Positions 45,466-56,416 of a stretch of 64,000 nt of DNA are shown piece after piece. Location of the stretch: contig NW_022985442.1 of NCBI RefSeq assembly GCF_010093595.1, positions 138,046 to 202,045 of the forward strand, in the 5' to 3' direction. The DNA is from Mytilinidion resinicola. Taxonomy: Eukaryota > Ascomycota > Dothideomycetes > Mytilinidiales > Mytilinidiaceae. Position 1 is the first letter of the stretch. Every line of letters begins with the position of its first letter. The notes under the pieces were generated by a model. The model searched no databases. It was not told the DNA's origin and saw nothing but the letters and a program-made list of their open reading frames with translations. Both the position numbers and the translations under genes were made by a program.

Positions 45466-45672
45466 ATCTCTCTGTTGTACATCTAGGCTCGATCAGCGTC
45501 TAGTGTCTCTTCGGGATCAGGTTCGAGCTGGATTTGGTATCATTGGGTTTACGTCAACGTACCAGTAGATGTGATAGATTTTGAGACAAGTATTGATACA
45601 TTTTTTACATACCATACCCAGGAAGCCTACCTACCCAGGTGATCCTTTCTTACACCTACTTATGTGAATGCC

Positions 45673-46987
45673 TCACTTCCCATTCTTACTCTCTTCTTCT
45701 TCAGCAACAAGCGCCTCCACATCCCTCTCCATAAGCCACGTCCGCACACTCTCCATCACCTTCTCCAGCGTCATTCCCCCATCCATCACATCATCCAACC
45801 CATGCACCGTCAAGCCACTCCTATGATCTGTAACTCTCTGCTGCCCCCAATTATACGTCCTCACTTTATCCCCCCTCCCCATCTTCGCAACCCCCACCAC
45901 ATTCCGCCGCATTTGCACCATCTCCTCCTCCCTCTTCTCTCTCCTCGCCTGCGCCAACCTACTCCTCAGCAACTGCCACGCCTTCTCCCGATTCTTCGGC
46001 TGGCTCCTATAATCCTGCATACTCACACTCGTCATGGTCGGCAAATGCGTCAACCGCACCGCCGAATCCGTCGTATTAACATGCTGCCCCCCGGCACCCC
46101 TCGCCCTCATAATCTCCGTCCTCACCTCCTTCGGATCCACATAATAATCGCTCTCCGGATTCTCCAGATCCATCTCCTCCGCCGCGCCCGAGCTCGGGAA
46201 CGATGGCAGCACCAGCACGCTCACGGCGCTCGTGTGCACCCGCCCTTTAGATTCTGTCGCCGGCACGCGCTGCACGCGGTGCACCCCGGCCTCGCACCGG
46301 AACAGCCCGTACGCGCCCGCGCTCTCGATCTCGAGCACCGCCTCCGCGAGCGTGGATTCGCTGCCGAGGATGTCCGCCGACTCGAGCTTCAGCACCGAGG
46401 TGCGGTAGCCCGACCGCGAGCAGAAGGCTTGGTACATGCGCAGCAGGTCGCCCGCGAAGATGGCGGCTTCAGACCCGCCTGCGCCAGGACGTATCTCCAA
46501 CAGACATGGTAGATTCGCGAAGGGGTGTTTCGGCACCAAGCTGGTCTTCAGCGAGCGCGCCGCGGCGGCGAGCTCGTCGGCCGTCGAGATCATGTCATCG
46601 GCGGCCAGCTCGCGGAGTTCGGGGTCGGTGGTCGGGTCGTGGATGAGGGATTGCAGCTCGCTGAGAGAGGCGGTGGCTTTGTCCCAGTCCGCTAGAGCTG
46701 TGGACACGGGGCCGATTTCGCCGAGTTTCTTTGCGGTTTTCGAGTCGAAGCCCGCGGCGAGCTTTTGCGTGAGTTGGTCATGTTCGGCGGCGACGGTGCG
46801 GGCGCGGGAGAGGAGGGCGGTGGAGAGGGCGTCGTTTGAGGCGACTGGAGGTTGTGGTTAGTGTTAGGATGGGATGAAAGAGCTTGGGATTGGGCGCACG
46901 GGATGTTTGGAAGCGGATTTGCCGTCTTCTCAATGGCCTCAGGGAGCGGAGAAGACATGGCCGGCATATCCAGGGGATTGCAGACAT
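45673..46987 (-). CDS. MRF1: Mitochondrial peptide chain release factor 1
   Basis: Two exons, 46987-46900 and 46844-45673 (55-nt intron with CTAAC branch), 419 aa, phase consistent. The first ~30 residues are Arg-rich without acids (RSLRPLRRRQIRFQTS), a mitochondrial presequence. Class I release-factor landmarks follow: LLEIRPGAGGSEAAIFAGDL, the recognition region GVHRVQRVPATESKGRVHTS, the GGQ motif in RGAGGQHVNTTDSAVR near 280, and the closing TYNWGQQRVTDHRSG. It recognises UAA/UAG on mitoribosomes and releases the chain. Its neighbours are unrelated decayed genes. Confidence 0.95.
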
Positions 46988-48100
46988 TCTTTGCGAGAAA
47001 GTCGCACGAACGTTAGGCTGAAGAAGCTCTTGTGATTAGCGGCACTAACCCACTATGGTATCCGACGTATATTTTGTGAGGCATGCACGTCAGCAGCAGG
47101 GGATTAAAACACAAACCAAAACAAGGGTGGTCACCAATCAGCTCTTCAGCATTTACTTTACTGTGCAGCCGTGCGCTTACTAAGATGACAAACGACAGTC
47201 TGCCTTCCCTGGGGCATACTGAGATGGTACCGTATGAGCTAAGTATGCCAAGCCAAACCCCTGCTAATCCGTGTAGCGTGGAGCAGCTGATCCAATAAGA
47301 AGCCGAGTCTTAACAATTTTCTTGCAGGGGGATTCGCGATGTTATTAGCATACGCAAGCTCAATGTTACAGTCCCCACGCAAAATATACCTAGGTGGGTA
47401 TTTTGTACATCTGATACCACAGTAATATATGTATGGTTCTATACGGCGTGCTTGGCGTTCCGCCAATCACTCGCTTACCTTTTGGTTTGTGCTGGAGCAG
47501 TACCTTTGTAGAGTGAACAGTAGAGCTTCATCCCTCACAACTACCTTAAGAAGATACCCCCACCCCTCCACTCTACTTTACTCTACTCTAGTCTACTCTA
47601 GTCTACTCTACGTAATCCCCGTGCTGAGCATGGAATGTGCCAAAAAACCCTGTCGTGTAATATGATTCACGAGAAAAGCTCGCCGGGCTAAAGATTAAAC
47701 GAGACCGAAACATCTAACATTAAATATTGCAATATACTCCTTATGTTGCATTGTCAATTTACTCGTCTCCATGTCAGCATTCCATATCGTTAAGCGCATA
47801 TCGCTACTCACACCCTACGCCTGTATATTCTAAAAGAGTCCCAAAATAGAGCTTGGCCACAACAGGGGCCCCTGTGTGCATTTTCTCGGTGTCTACAATC
47901 CCAAGAGCGTCGATCTCAGGGTCTGGGAAAGCGCGGTAGCTCCTTATTTAGAAACCAAAGTATCGAACGATTGCAAATCCAACCTTTGGGGTTTGGGAGT
48001 GTATAAACCAGTTTCACGGTAGTCCCCCCCCCTATCCGCCTCTCACATTCTCAGCATTCATTTGTACCTGGACGTTCCATCAACATCCAACCTCATTTCC
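46988..48100. other. Intergenic upstream of MRF1, with a small microsatellite
   Basis: No gene. 47571-47610 is four copies of a 10-bp unit, CTCTACTCTA-like. The nearby frames (71, 75 and 78 aa) have no features. Confidence 0.5.
47571..47610. repeat. 10-bp tandem repeat, 4 units
   Basis: CTCTACTTTA, CTCTACTCTA, GTCTACTCTA, GTCTACTCTA in direct succession, followed by a further C and CGTAATC. A short simple repeat. Confidence 0.8.
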
Positions 48101-48113
48101 ATCCACAACGTCT

Positions 48114-48831
48114 ATCCTCCTGAAAAACGGTACCGCCCTTCTCCACGACGTAGACGACCACGTCCGGAGCGAGAAGACAGATATATTGGTTACAGGGAAT
48201 AAGATTACTAAATAGCTCCTGACATCGGCGGCATGCGGACCACCGGTGTAGCCCGGGAATCTATTGCCTCTCTAACCACAGTGCGAGGATCGTTGACGAG
48301 ATGTGCTTAGGTCTCCAAGCAGGGAGGGGGCCCTGGAACGGAAAATTCATTGTCAAGGGGGTGACGTTAAAGGAGATGCACCCGGCGATGCGCGTCGAGT
48401 GGGCGTGCAACCTAGGCACTATCAGGCGCGCATGCGCCGTGTGGAAGGAAGGCGAGGTTGAGAGTCTAGCTGTTGGGAAATTTGCGGATGTGGTTGTGTT
48501 TGATGCACTTAGTCCTGCCATGGTGTGTGCGAGTCAGCATGATCCGGTGGCAGCAGCGGTGATGCATTCAAGTCCGCAGGATGTGGAGTTAGTGATTGTA
48601 GATGGGATTGTTGGGAAACGGGACGGGAGTTTGGTGGATGTGGCTGTTGATGAGGTGGCGAGGTGGTTGGGGGAAGGGAAACAGTCAATTGGAATGATGT
48701 GGCGAGAGAGTTGGTGCGGTCGAGGGATCAAATCCAGGAAAAGACTGAGGGGATTAATTTAATAGATGCGAAGGAGAAGATGACGAGCGCGTTCTATATG
48801 AATCGGAGTTTGATTTTTGACGAGGTTTGAG
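48114..48831 (+). pseudogene. Internally deleted amidohydrolase (chlorohydrolase/deaminase-like)
   Basis: 48114-48215 encodes ILLKNGTALLHDVDDHVRSE then KTDILVTGNKIT, the N-terminal beta strand region of metallo-dependent amidohydrolases, ending in a TAG. 48301-48680 resumes with the C-terminal part: MCLGLQAGRGPWNGKF, NLGTIRRACAVW, GEVESLAVGKFADVVVFD, DPVAAAVMHSSPQDVELVIVDG. The catalytic barrel with the HxH metal site, roughly 250 residues, is missing. Near 48692 the homologous frame shifts and continues as WNDVARELVRSRDQIQ to a TGA ending at 48831. A large deletion, a stop and a frameshift make it a clear pseudogene. Confidence 0.8.
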
Positions 48832-49251
48832 GGTAAGTCTCAGGTTGTGAAGAAGCAGTTCTGTGTTGATTTGAAGAGGCATAAGGCCCGTATATATAGC
48901 TTATGAAAGGGGTACTCCCCAGTTCCCCCTTGTTACGGATATGGAAGGATATAACGCCACTGACACGCTAGTAGTGGCAACCTGAGTGTAAGCGTGTAGG
49001 ACGTCTAAGCAGAGTGGACTCGCGAGTGATATAGGAAACCTTCTTGGTCATTGAAAGCAACCCCATTTTACCAAAGAAATACCAACCATACACTCCAGAT
49101 TGCTTGTATCCCAACCTGAACCCAATGTCCATCAAACCTGAACGTAGTATTTCCAAAGCAACCCCATTGCTCCCAATCCCAATACCACTACGCCTACATA
49201 TTTTATAAAGTGCACCACCGCAACCCCCAACAAAATCCAATCAACCATCCT
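48832..49251. other. Spacer between the amidohydrolase relic and the sulfotransferase-like gene
   Basis: 420 bases of convergent 3' flank. No gene or repeat is seen. Confidence 0.45.
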
Positions 49252-50151
49252 CTAATGCTTCCAAAACTCGTCCGTACTATTAACCCTCGGAAACCCGCCC
49301 TCCGGCACCTTCTCCCCTAAAAACGCACACAAAGGGCTCCAGCTCTGCGTTACATTAAACACAAGCAAATCCTCCTCGGGCACAATGCTCTTAACCTTTT
49401 CAACATAGTCCTCGTACCATTTTACCCCATTGTGCGTACCATTGACATGATCATCGACGAGGGTACGTAACATGCCGTAATGCTTCAGCATTAATTCTTT
49501 CACACGATCAAACGGCGTCCGGGGGAGGAAGAACCGGCGAAAGCGTATTGTAAGGCTGCTTTCAGCGCCGTTGTGGTGGAGGATAGAGGGGACGATGGTG
49601 TCCATGATTGAGCGATGCCATTGCTGGAGCTTGTCGCGGATAGTGAGGATGACTTTGGCGTCTGGGTACGCTTCGAGGAGTTCGCGGTAGAAGATTGTGC
49701 AGGGAGTGTCTGTGAGTGCCTGAATATTCCATTAACATTGCAAAAAAAAAAAAATTTGTGTTGGGTAAATTGCGTTTTCGGCGGTGGGAAGAGATGGGAT
49801 GGAGGGGATTTACCATGCAATTCCCTAAAATTTGATCCCAGTGGTGTTTGGTGAAAGGGGTGCCGCGGTTCTCGAATTTTGCTTCCAGGGCTTGCATCCA
49901 CATGCTTGCGTTCTGGCGGGATTCGTGCACGAGGGTTTCGAAATGGTAGCAGTCGTGGTAGCCTAGGTTGAGGAGGACCTGGCGGAGAGCTTTTCGGGGT
50001 TAGTGTGACGCGGTTTTGAAGCGGACAGGTGGTGATGGAGCGTACATGATGTTCCTGTACGAGAGAGTCCCAGACCTATTATCTTTAGCGGTACGGTGCG
50101 GTTTCCGGTGGTGGTTTCATTTACTTTACAATCGACGTTTAGCGACGCCAT
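49252..50151 (-). CDS. Fungal P-loop sulfotransferase-family protein
   Basis: Three exons, 50151-50046, 49989-49814 and 49719-49252, 249 aa, phases consistent. Intron 2 contains a 13-base A/T homopolymer. After 20 polar residues comes LKIIGLGLSRTGTSSL, the 5'-phosphosulfate-loop-like motif of this family, completed by the first splice. Later blocks are NLGYHDCYHFETL, PFTKHHWDQIL, the strand and helix FYRELLEAYPDAKVILTIRDKLQQWHRSI, and a DLLVFNVTQSWSPLCAFLGEKVP end. Fungal members of this family occur widely, often near metabolite genes; their substrates are unknown. All conserved blocks are present and no lesion is seen. It lies between two pseudogenes, so it may belong to an eroding accessory locus. 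Confidence 0.85.
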
Positions 50152-50866
50152 AGTTTGGAAGTGTGAGATAAGTTGACTGAAACACAGGTTTTGTGGCTGC
50201 TGCTTGGCTTAGATAATGGGTTTTGTTGATGATCTGGTGATTCGAAACCTTGAATCATCGCATAGTCGTATGAGTGTATATGATAGTTGCGTTGAAGAGA
50301 TAGGACGATAACTTGACGTTGATTGAGAGGAGTGCCAGTATTAGTATTGCAATGAGTCGCTGGGGTGAGAATTTTATGAATAAGGTTCGAAGCATAGCTT
50401 TTTGCAGATAGAAATGCTTAGTTGATACGTGCTCTTGGTATCATGTGGGGATGTCTCAGCATTCAATATTGGGAGGTGCATACCCGAAAGAGGAAATCCA
50501 GGAGTAATCTTATATGACAGGCCGATCTTCCCCGGACGAGTTTTTTTGTAGCAAAAAGCATAAGATGCAATTTCGGCAAATAATCTTAAAAAGACAAGAA
50601 TGTATGGGTATAGAGTCACTACCGTGCTATGTCAGCAAATTCAAGTGAGTTTTAGAAAGGATGAAGGTTGCGGTGATTGCTGATCCCTTCAGCTTTGCCC
50701 CAGTATGCTGACGCCTTCCACAATGCTGACGCCACTTCCACATACTCAGTAATGCTTGGCCGTATATGAGAGCTCCGCCTTTTAATAGAGAAGTATATAT
50801 GGCTCGAGTGTTTCTTGGATTGAAGCTTTTGAGAAACGTTTTCCCGTTTGAACTTTCCAAGGAAGT
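50152..50866. promoter_or_regulatory. Divergent promoter, sulfotransferase-like (-) / P450 (+)
   Basis: 715 AT-rich bases between two outward-facing starts. AAGTATATATGG at about 50793-50804 is a TATA-like box ~65 bases before the P450 ATG. A run of GCTGACGCC/ATGCTGACGCC repeats near 50705 and 50725. Shared control of the two genes is likely if both were ever expressed. Confidence 0.4.
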
Positions 50867-52650
50867 ATGGTATTCCCAATTGGTCATTTGAGTCCCATTG
50901 GGAGGGTAACGTTTAACTATTCCGATGTTAGGAGTGATATATGCAACCCAATCGAAGAAAAGACACCATTCGACCTCTTTAGTCGCTATCTCGCATTTTC
51001 GGCTTTCATCATTCTCCTAGCATACCTCATTCATCAATTCGTAACAGAATTGGGCAGCAGATCTTGTAAATCAGGTCTCATGTCGATCCCAGGCCCACGA
51101 TCAACTCTGCCATACATCGGCCGGTTTCACGACGTGGATCGCAACAACCCCAGCCGATCCATGAAGAAGTTAAGTGACCAATACGGTGGTTTATTCTCGA
51201 TGACGCTTAGTGGAGAAACGCATATTTGGGTTGGTAGGTCGGATATCGCATTCGACCTGCTGTGCAAGAATGCCGCTATATGCTCCGGAAGAGCGGATTT
51301 GGGCGCGTATCCGGGTGTAACCAAAGATTCAGGTACCTTCCTCTACTTGGGTATAATGGTTAGCTTATTTCTCGTTATAAAATACACGATGAGGTTGGAA
51401 ACTAAATGTTATTAGAAAATCTGGTCCGGCAACGCAAATTTACGCATACCGTCATCCTCCGGAATGTCACAAGCAACTTCTCGGGATACATTACTCTGGA
51501 GGCGAAGCGGTATTTCTACAACCTATTAGCCAGGCCTAGCGACTTTCATTATGAATCGTATCTTTTCTGTGCACGTGTTACGGCTAGGCTATCTTACGGA
51601 TCACCGGGTTCCGCCGAAGCCCATCTCAGGAATTCGAGAGAGTTCATTCACCAGCTCAGTCCTTCAGGCCCGATAACGAACATGATTCCAGCACTAGGGT
51701 ATCTTCCAGAATGGCTAGTTCCATCGAAACGAGAAGTCCGTGTTCGTCAACGGAGGGAGGCGAAGCTGTGGATCGGGTTATACAAGAAGGCGGAGCAGAC
51801 ATATGAGGAAGGGGGAGCACCTTTCACGTACGTGAGCGCGTACCTGGATAGCAAGAGGGAGGGTGGCAAGAACCAATTATTCGACGATGAAATGGAGGCC
51901 ATTTATACCATCGGAATGGTGGGTACGGTAGCGATTGTGACGATTGCGGGTGCACTGACGCTCTTCATAATGGCTATGATCCTCCATCCAGAATGGCAGG
52001 ACAAAGTTCGCGAGATTGATGCAGAATCAGGCGATAGATTGGTTGAGTTGAGTGATGCACCGCGGCTGCCGACGCTGTGGGTTGCGATAAAAGAGTATCT
52101 GAGATGGAAGCCCACGGTACCATTAGGTTCGATTCTCATTCTTCGTATATTGTTTTGGATGATGCTGATATACTGTTCTAAGTGTACCCCGGCTGTTAGA
52201 GGAAGACTACTCATACGATGGCTACCACTTCCCTAACACGCTGTTGTTCACATCCTTGACGCTGCCCTTTCCCGCGAACCAAACCGGTATTAAAATGCCG
52301 AGAGTTATAACCCGAGTCGATGGCTGGGCAAAGAGTCTCCTTGGTCCCAGGGACCTTTGGCGCAACATCTTCGACTGAGAGGGCATCATATATTCGGATC
52401 AGGACGTCGTATGTGTCCCGGACAGGGCCTGGTCGAGGCGGAACTGTTCGTCATGTGCGGTAGCCTAATAAAGCTGTTCGATTTAAAGCCACCCATGAAT
52501 GATAAAGGGGCGCCGCAGTGGCCAGATCCAGATAGGTGGACGCCGGATGTTATTGGTGGGCCTTTGCCCTTTGAATGTGATATCCGGGTCAGGGATAACG
52601 AGAAGGAGAAATTGATCAAGAATCTGTATCGAGACGCTTTTTCAATATAG
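50867..52650 (+). pseudogene. Frameshifted cytochrome P450
   Basis: Exon 1, 50867-51332, has an N-terminal membrane anchor (FSAFIILLAYLIHQF), the hinge SIPGPRSTLPYIGRFH, and DQYGGLFSM. Exon 2, 51416-52126, carries the C helix RQRKFTH, an I helix with no AGxxT motif (MVGTVAIVTIAGALTLF) and the K helix KEYLRW. After that the frame changes. YSYDGYHFPNTLLFTS is in one frame; NPSRWLGKES and the heme block FGSGRRMCPGQ (Cys codon 52414) are in another, with a switch at about 52270-52300. Exon 2 to 3 can join in frame only by dropping ~7 residues using the acceptor at 52199. At least one frameshift makes this a pseudogene despite the intact heme site. Confidence 0.75.
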
Positions 52651-53632
52651 TTCAGCTTTCATGAGCTCCCCTTCATGAGATTGTTGAATGATACAGAACA
52701 AATCAAACGAATTGTTATGCTTCTAATCCCCTTGCTCGACTATGGTTTGGCTTGTATTCTATGACTAATAACGCTCAAAATGCAACTCGGGATTTTGAGG
52801 CGTGAATTGATGATATAGCTGAGACTGTTTTGGCTCTGGGGTCTGGTGAAAGGCTGCGGGGCTGGATAGCAGAATGGTCCGTGCAACACTCTCTGGCCTC
52901 ACGGCAAATTCGTGCCGCCCTTCACGTCTTTCGTCCAGCACCATATTGGACGAAAGGCTTGACAGAGCTGCTCAGCGAGTATGTCCCTATTTTGCTCTAC
53001 TAGGCCTACGTTGCTAATGAGAGACAGCTCACGGAACCCCTGTACGCTGCAATGTCTGGATAATACCTTCTCAGTTACAAAGTAGCTGTAGCACGTAAGG
53101 AGAGTTGGGTCGCTTATTCGCTTAGCATGCATGACATGTCGAGCTTATTAAAAGCAAGTGATCATCGTTGCTTGTCAAGCGTTGTCTTGACAGAACTTGT
53201 ATTTCATTTCTGCATTTAGATAGTTAGATGGGCTCGCATGACCACTGAAAACTAATTGCTTTCGATAGAGAATACTGCAGATCCAGTCATTGACTTCGTG
53301 ACAGCATTCCTCAAGGTAGCTCCATAAGAACCATTGAACAAGTAAGCTGCCCAATTCCAAGGTAGTAGATGTTCTTGGCCATGTCCTTCCAGCCGTGTGG
53401 GATAACGTCCTTCTTCCGAGGACGCGGACGCTAAAGAATTGTCCTGTGGAGAAACCGCGCCCGCGGATACCGTTGCGATTATGGCCGAAGCGAAGCAGCC
53501 GCCCTAGTCCCGCTTGATGACGGTAAGAGTGCGGAGAAGACAGTCGTCTCGTGTGTAGCAGGATGTGCCTCGGAAAGTGCCGGGTGGGGTCCCTGGTGGA
53601 TCATGCGATCCGCGGCCGCAAGCCGGGCTTAT
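52651..53632. other. Gene-free interval after the P450 relic
   Basis: 982 bases with only short frames (60-77 aa) that show no protein features. 53400-53632 is GC-richer and is the 3' flank of the next minus-strand gene. Confidence 0.5.
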
Positions 53633-54277
53633 TCAGTCATCTTCTAGAGGATAGAAGCCAAACCCTGAAGGGAATCCAGGTTGTTTGGAAGAGATCTGGG
53701 GTCGTGACAGAGGTACCCTTTTCTCCTTCCCGCGTTGGGACTTTGCTGGTGCTTTCGATCGGGTAGAGATCATGATGGCGGCATGGCTTCCTTCCTGGTC
53801 ATTGTCCATCTCTTCGAATGCGTGCTCCTCAATCAGCAGCCGGCCATTACTCGTAGTCGCCGCTCCTTCAATCAGTCGGGGTCGCTTCCGAGACTTCGAC
53901 GCATTGTGAAGTTGAGCCTCCGCCTCTTTCGCTTTCTGTTCTACCTCCCATCGCTTGCGGACCTCGTCCTCGGCTTTGTTCTCCAGGTTGTGGAAGGACG
54001 CGTGGTGAGAGCAGCCATCACACTCAAAGGTTGAAGAGCTCTGTAGAATTGTTAGAGTTTAGATCTATGAGACGCGTCCGCAACGCGGTTACGGAGTAAT
54101 AATTGCGGGCTAGTCGAATTGTTGCTGAGTCGGAGGCACACATACCTTGAGGGGATGCAACATGAACCGTAAGCAAGGGCACTTTGCTGACATGAGCGAG
54201 GGCTTGTAGTTGCACTGTCCACGCGGGGGGGCATAGCTCATCTGCGCCCAGATGTTGGTTTCGGTGTTTGGAGCCAT
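53633..54277 (-). CDS. Small Cys/His-rich protein, uncharacterised, probably zinc-binding
   Basis: Two exons, 54277-54146 and 54040-53633, phase 0 with a 105-nt intron, 179 aa. The start is MAPNTETNIWAQ. Cys22, Cys33, Cys35, His41, then Cys51, Cys54, His56 and His57 make a compact candidate zinc site, in the order KCPCLRFMLH then FECDGCSHHASFHNLE. A charged helix follows (EDEVRKRWEVEQKAKEAEAQL), then a nuclear-type KSRKRPRL and a basic disordered tail ending FYPLEDD. The CPCLRF...CDGC..HASFH pattern recalls a family of small fungal proteins I have seen only as hypothetical. No single open frame spans it, so simple gene finding would miss it. Confidence 0.72.
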
Positions 54278-55028
54278 GGCGAACGACGAAGGCCCGCCCG
54301 TACAAAGCGGCGGGGTGGTTGTTGCGAGTGTGGTGTGTCAGTCTTGCGAGCAGCCAAGGAGCCCTGCAGCTGCAGGTTCACTGCGCTGAGGCCTAGGCCA
54401 TCGGGGTGTGGTGGAAGGGAGGTTTCCGGGGAATGCGCGGTGTTCGTTTGAAGTGGTGCAGTGTTGCGAAAGCGTTGTTGCGATTCCACTTTTATTTCGG
54501 CCAGCCAACCACAGCGCAGCAACAGATCGCCGTCATTGCTGGTCTCCACCATCGTCTGCATCCTTATTGCGCCCTTCCGGACAGATAGCAGTTAGGAATA
54601 TGAGATTCTCAGCCTAGTCCCCAAAAGCTACACTGATCCGAGCTTTAGACTTATTCTAGAAACGATGTTTTGGAATCAGGACTGCATTAGGCAGAAGCCC
54701 GCAGTAAGCAGCCTTGGAGCTTGGAGCGGGAACACCTCAGCTGCTGTCTGGATGCATTGATTAGGTCACGAAGTAAGTATTTGGAAGCGCTAAACTGTGT
54801 ATGCCCTGCGGAGACTGGCTCTCGACGAGTAGTATCCTAGCAGCAGAGCAGATCTCCGAGGTTCCTTTGATGCGTAGCTCTACACAGCGGGGTATAAAAG
54901 GAAAGGCGCCAGCCATGATGACGCCGATATACAAGTAGAATTGGAACTCCATATCCTCTCCAGCGCTTTCATTCTTCCACCAACAGGGCCAACCCATATC
55001 AACCCCAATTCACCAAACTTCTGCAATC
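54278..55028. promoter_or_regulatory. Divergent promoter, Cys/His protein (-) / GFA protein (+)
   Basis: 751 bases between outward-facing starts. The plus side has a good TATA box at 54893-54900 (separate entry). The minus side is GC-rich without TATA. Frames of 60-107 aa here were not accepted. Confidence 0.45.
54893..54900 (+). promoter_or_regulatory. TATA box of the GFA-domain gene
   Basis: TATAAAAG in a GC-rich context (GCGGGGTATAAAAGGAAAG), 129 bases before the ATG at 55029. It suggests inducible expression. Confidence 0.6.
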
Positions 55029-55545
55029 ATGGTTTCAGGCGAAGGAGGATGCTTCTGCGGTAATATCCGTTACTCCGTGAATGGCGAGGGGCTTGCCACA
55101 GTAGGTTGTTTCTTCGTATATCCAGGAGTCGTGGCTGACTTTGTCCCCAGGCCCTTTGCCATTGCACCGATTGTCGCAAGATTACAGGTATGTGCAATCG
55201 TCAATATTGATAAGTATAGCGTCCTCATTTCCCCTAGGTAGCACCTACAGCACCAACCTTGTGGTCAAAGAAGAAAGCTTCAAGTGGTTGTCCGGAACTC
55301 CCAAAACCATCTCGAAGACCGCCGATTCCGGCAAGGAGATCACCAGCCATTTCTGCGGAGGCTGTGGCTCGACTTTGACCAGGACTGGCGGCAGCTTCCC
55401 CAACCAGGTCATTATCAAGGTCGGCACTTTGGACGATTTCGACGCTTTGAATGAGGCAAAGCCGGTGGTGGAGTTTTTCGCCCCAGAGCGTGTTGACTGG
55501 GTCAACGCGGTTCCTGGCGCAGGCCAGAACAAGACCATGGCCTAA
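55029..55545 (+). CDS. GFA/CENP-V-domain protein (glutathione-dependent formaldehyde-activating family)
   Basis: Three exons, 55029-55100, 55151-55187 and 55238-55545, 138 aa, phases consistent; exon 2 is only 37 nt. The zinc ligands appear in family order: Cys8, Cys10, then Cys27, Cys29, Cys32 from the tiny second exon (CHCTDCRK), then Cys76 and Cys79 (FCGGCGSTL). The full-length GFA fold is ~120-140 residues. The archetype condenses formaldehyde with glutathione, but most fungal members have no proven reaction. All ligands are present, so the protein is likely functional. Convergent with TFB5, 136 bases apart. Confidence 0.9.
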
Positions 55546-55681
55546 GTGAGTCTGTGTAGTGTATTTATTGGTGTAGGGCCGGGGCGGTGTCAAGGATTTG
55601 GCGAGGTGAAATGCATGTCTGTAGTGTCGCATAATCAAACCAAGTCGAATACGTGTAACTTCTGTTGGTTGAACATGTGTA

Positions 55682-56053
55682 TTACTCGGAATTCGAACTC
55701 TCAGGCTCTCGCAATGTGGCTTTTAGAGTCTGCGCGTATCGTTAGCGTAGGGACTAGACGTGAGGTAGGTAGGTTGTAACTTACCTCGCTCAGCCGCTGC
55801 TTCAGCTCGGCAAGCTTTGCTTCCTTGATCAAGAGATGCTCGTCGTCAAGATCATCAACGATGATGTCGTTCTGATCGGCGTCGATCCGCACAATGATGG
55901 CCTTGATAGATGCATCGCATTTGATGAGGACGCCTGAGGTCGCTGTTAGTAACGCGAAGTGAAGCTATTGGCAATGGCTGAAAGTCCGAGTCTTTCATTG
56001 ATCATGATTGGTACTAACGAGAAGGAGAACTGGCCTTTCTGTGCTCTCACCAT
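55682..56053 (-). CDS. TFB5: TFIIH core subunit Tfb5 (TTDA)
   Basis: Three exons, 56053-56035, 55933-55785 and 55729-55682, 71 aa, close to the 72 aa of yeast Tfb5. MVRAQKG/VLIKCDASIKAII, then DLDDEHLLIKEAKLAELKQRLSE, then TLKATLREPESSNSE. Intron 2 is a normal GTAAGT...GCAG intron. Intron 1 (56034-55934, 101 nt) begins GCCAGT after AAG, so it is a GC-AG intron; no GT donor keeps the conserved start. Tfb5 stabilises Tfb2 and stimulates the XPB translocase in transcription and excision repair. Divergent from the membrane-protein gene. Confidence 0.9.
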
Positions 56054-56416
56054 ACTGCGTACCGGGTGTATAGCAGTTTGACGAGTGAAGTGAGGTTGGA
56101 AGTAGGTTGAGGGGCGCCCACGGCTGAGAAATGGCGAGCTTGCACCTGACCCACTGCCCGGCGCAAGCGCCGCTCTCACGTGTGAATCCCTGCACTTTAC
56201 TCTGCATCTGTACAGTAATCAATGCTCCGGGTCTCTCCCTTCTTGTGGACCACCACCTGCCATGTTCTTGCTTCCTACAATGCTATTGCTACCGTCTTCT
56301 CGAGTCACAGTGCAGTCTTCGTCTTCGTTTGAAAGAGCCCGTTGATTTAATTCACTGCCGCTCCTCCCGCGACACCCCATTTTTTCAAGCTAGTTTTTCT
56401 CGATTACCTACCAAAG
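56054..56416. promoter_or_regulatory. Divergent promoter, TFB5 (-) / membrane protein (+)
   Basis: 363 bases between outward-facing starts; moderately pyrimidine-rich on the plus side near 56370-56410. No TATA box is visible. Confidence 0.45.

Larger units (their letters stand above)
44260..45672. other. AT-richer gene-free interval with a minisatellite and a Pol III-like relic
   Basis: No protein frame of note. 45039-45150 is a 16-bp minisatellite. 45245-45465 has A/B-box-like elements and a hairpin-plus-T-run end (separate entries). 44260-45030 is AT-rich relative to the window, and I recognise nothing in it. Confidence 0.5.

Noticed and set aside
45664..46512. 282-aa His/Pro/Leu-rich plus frame
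   Set aside because: Antisense to MRF1.
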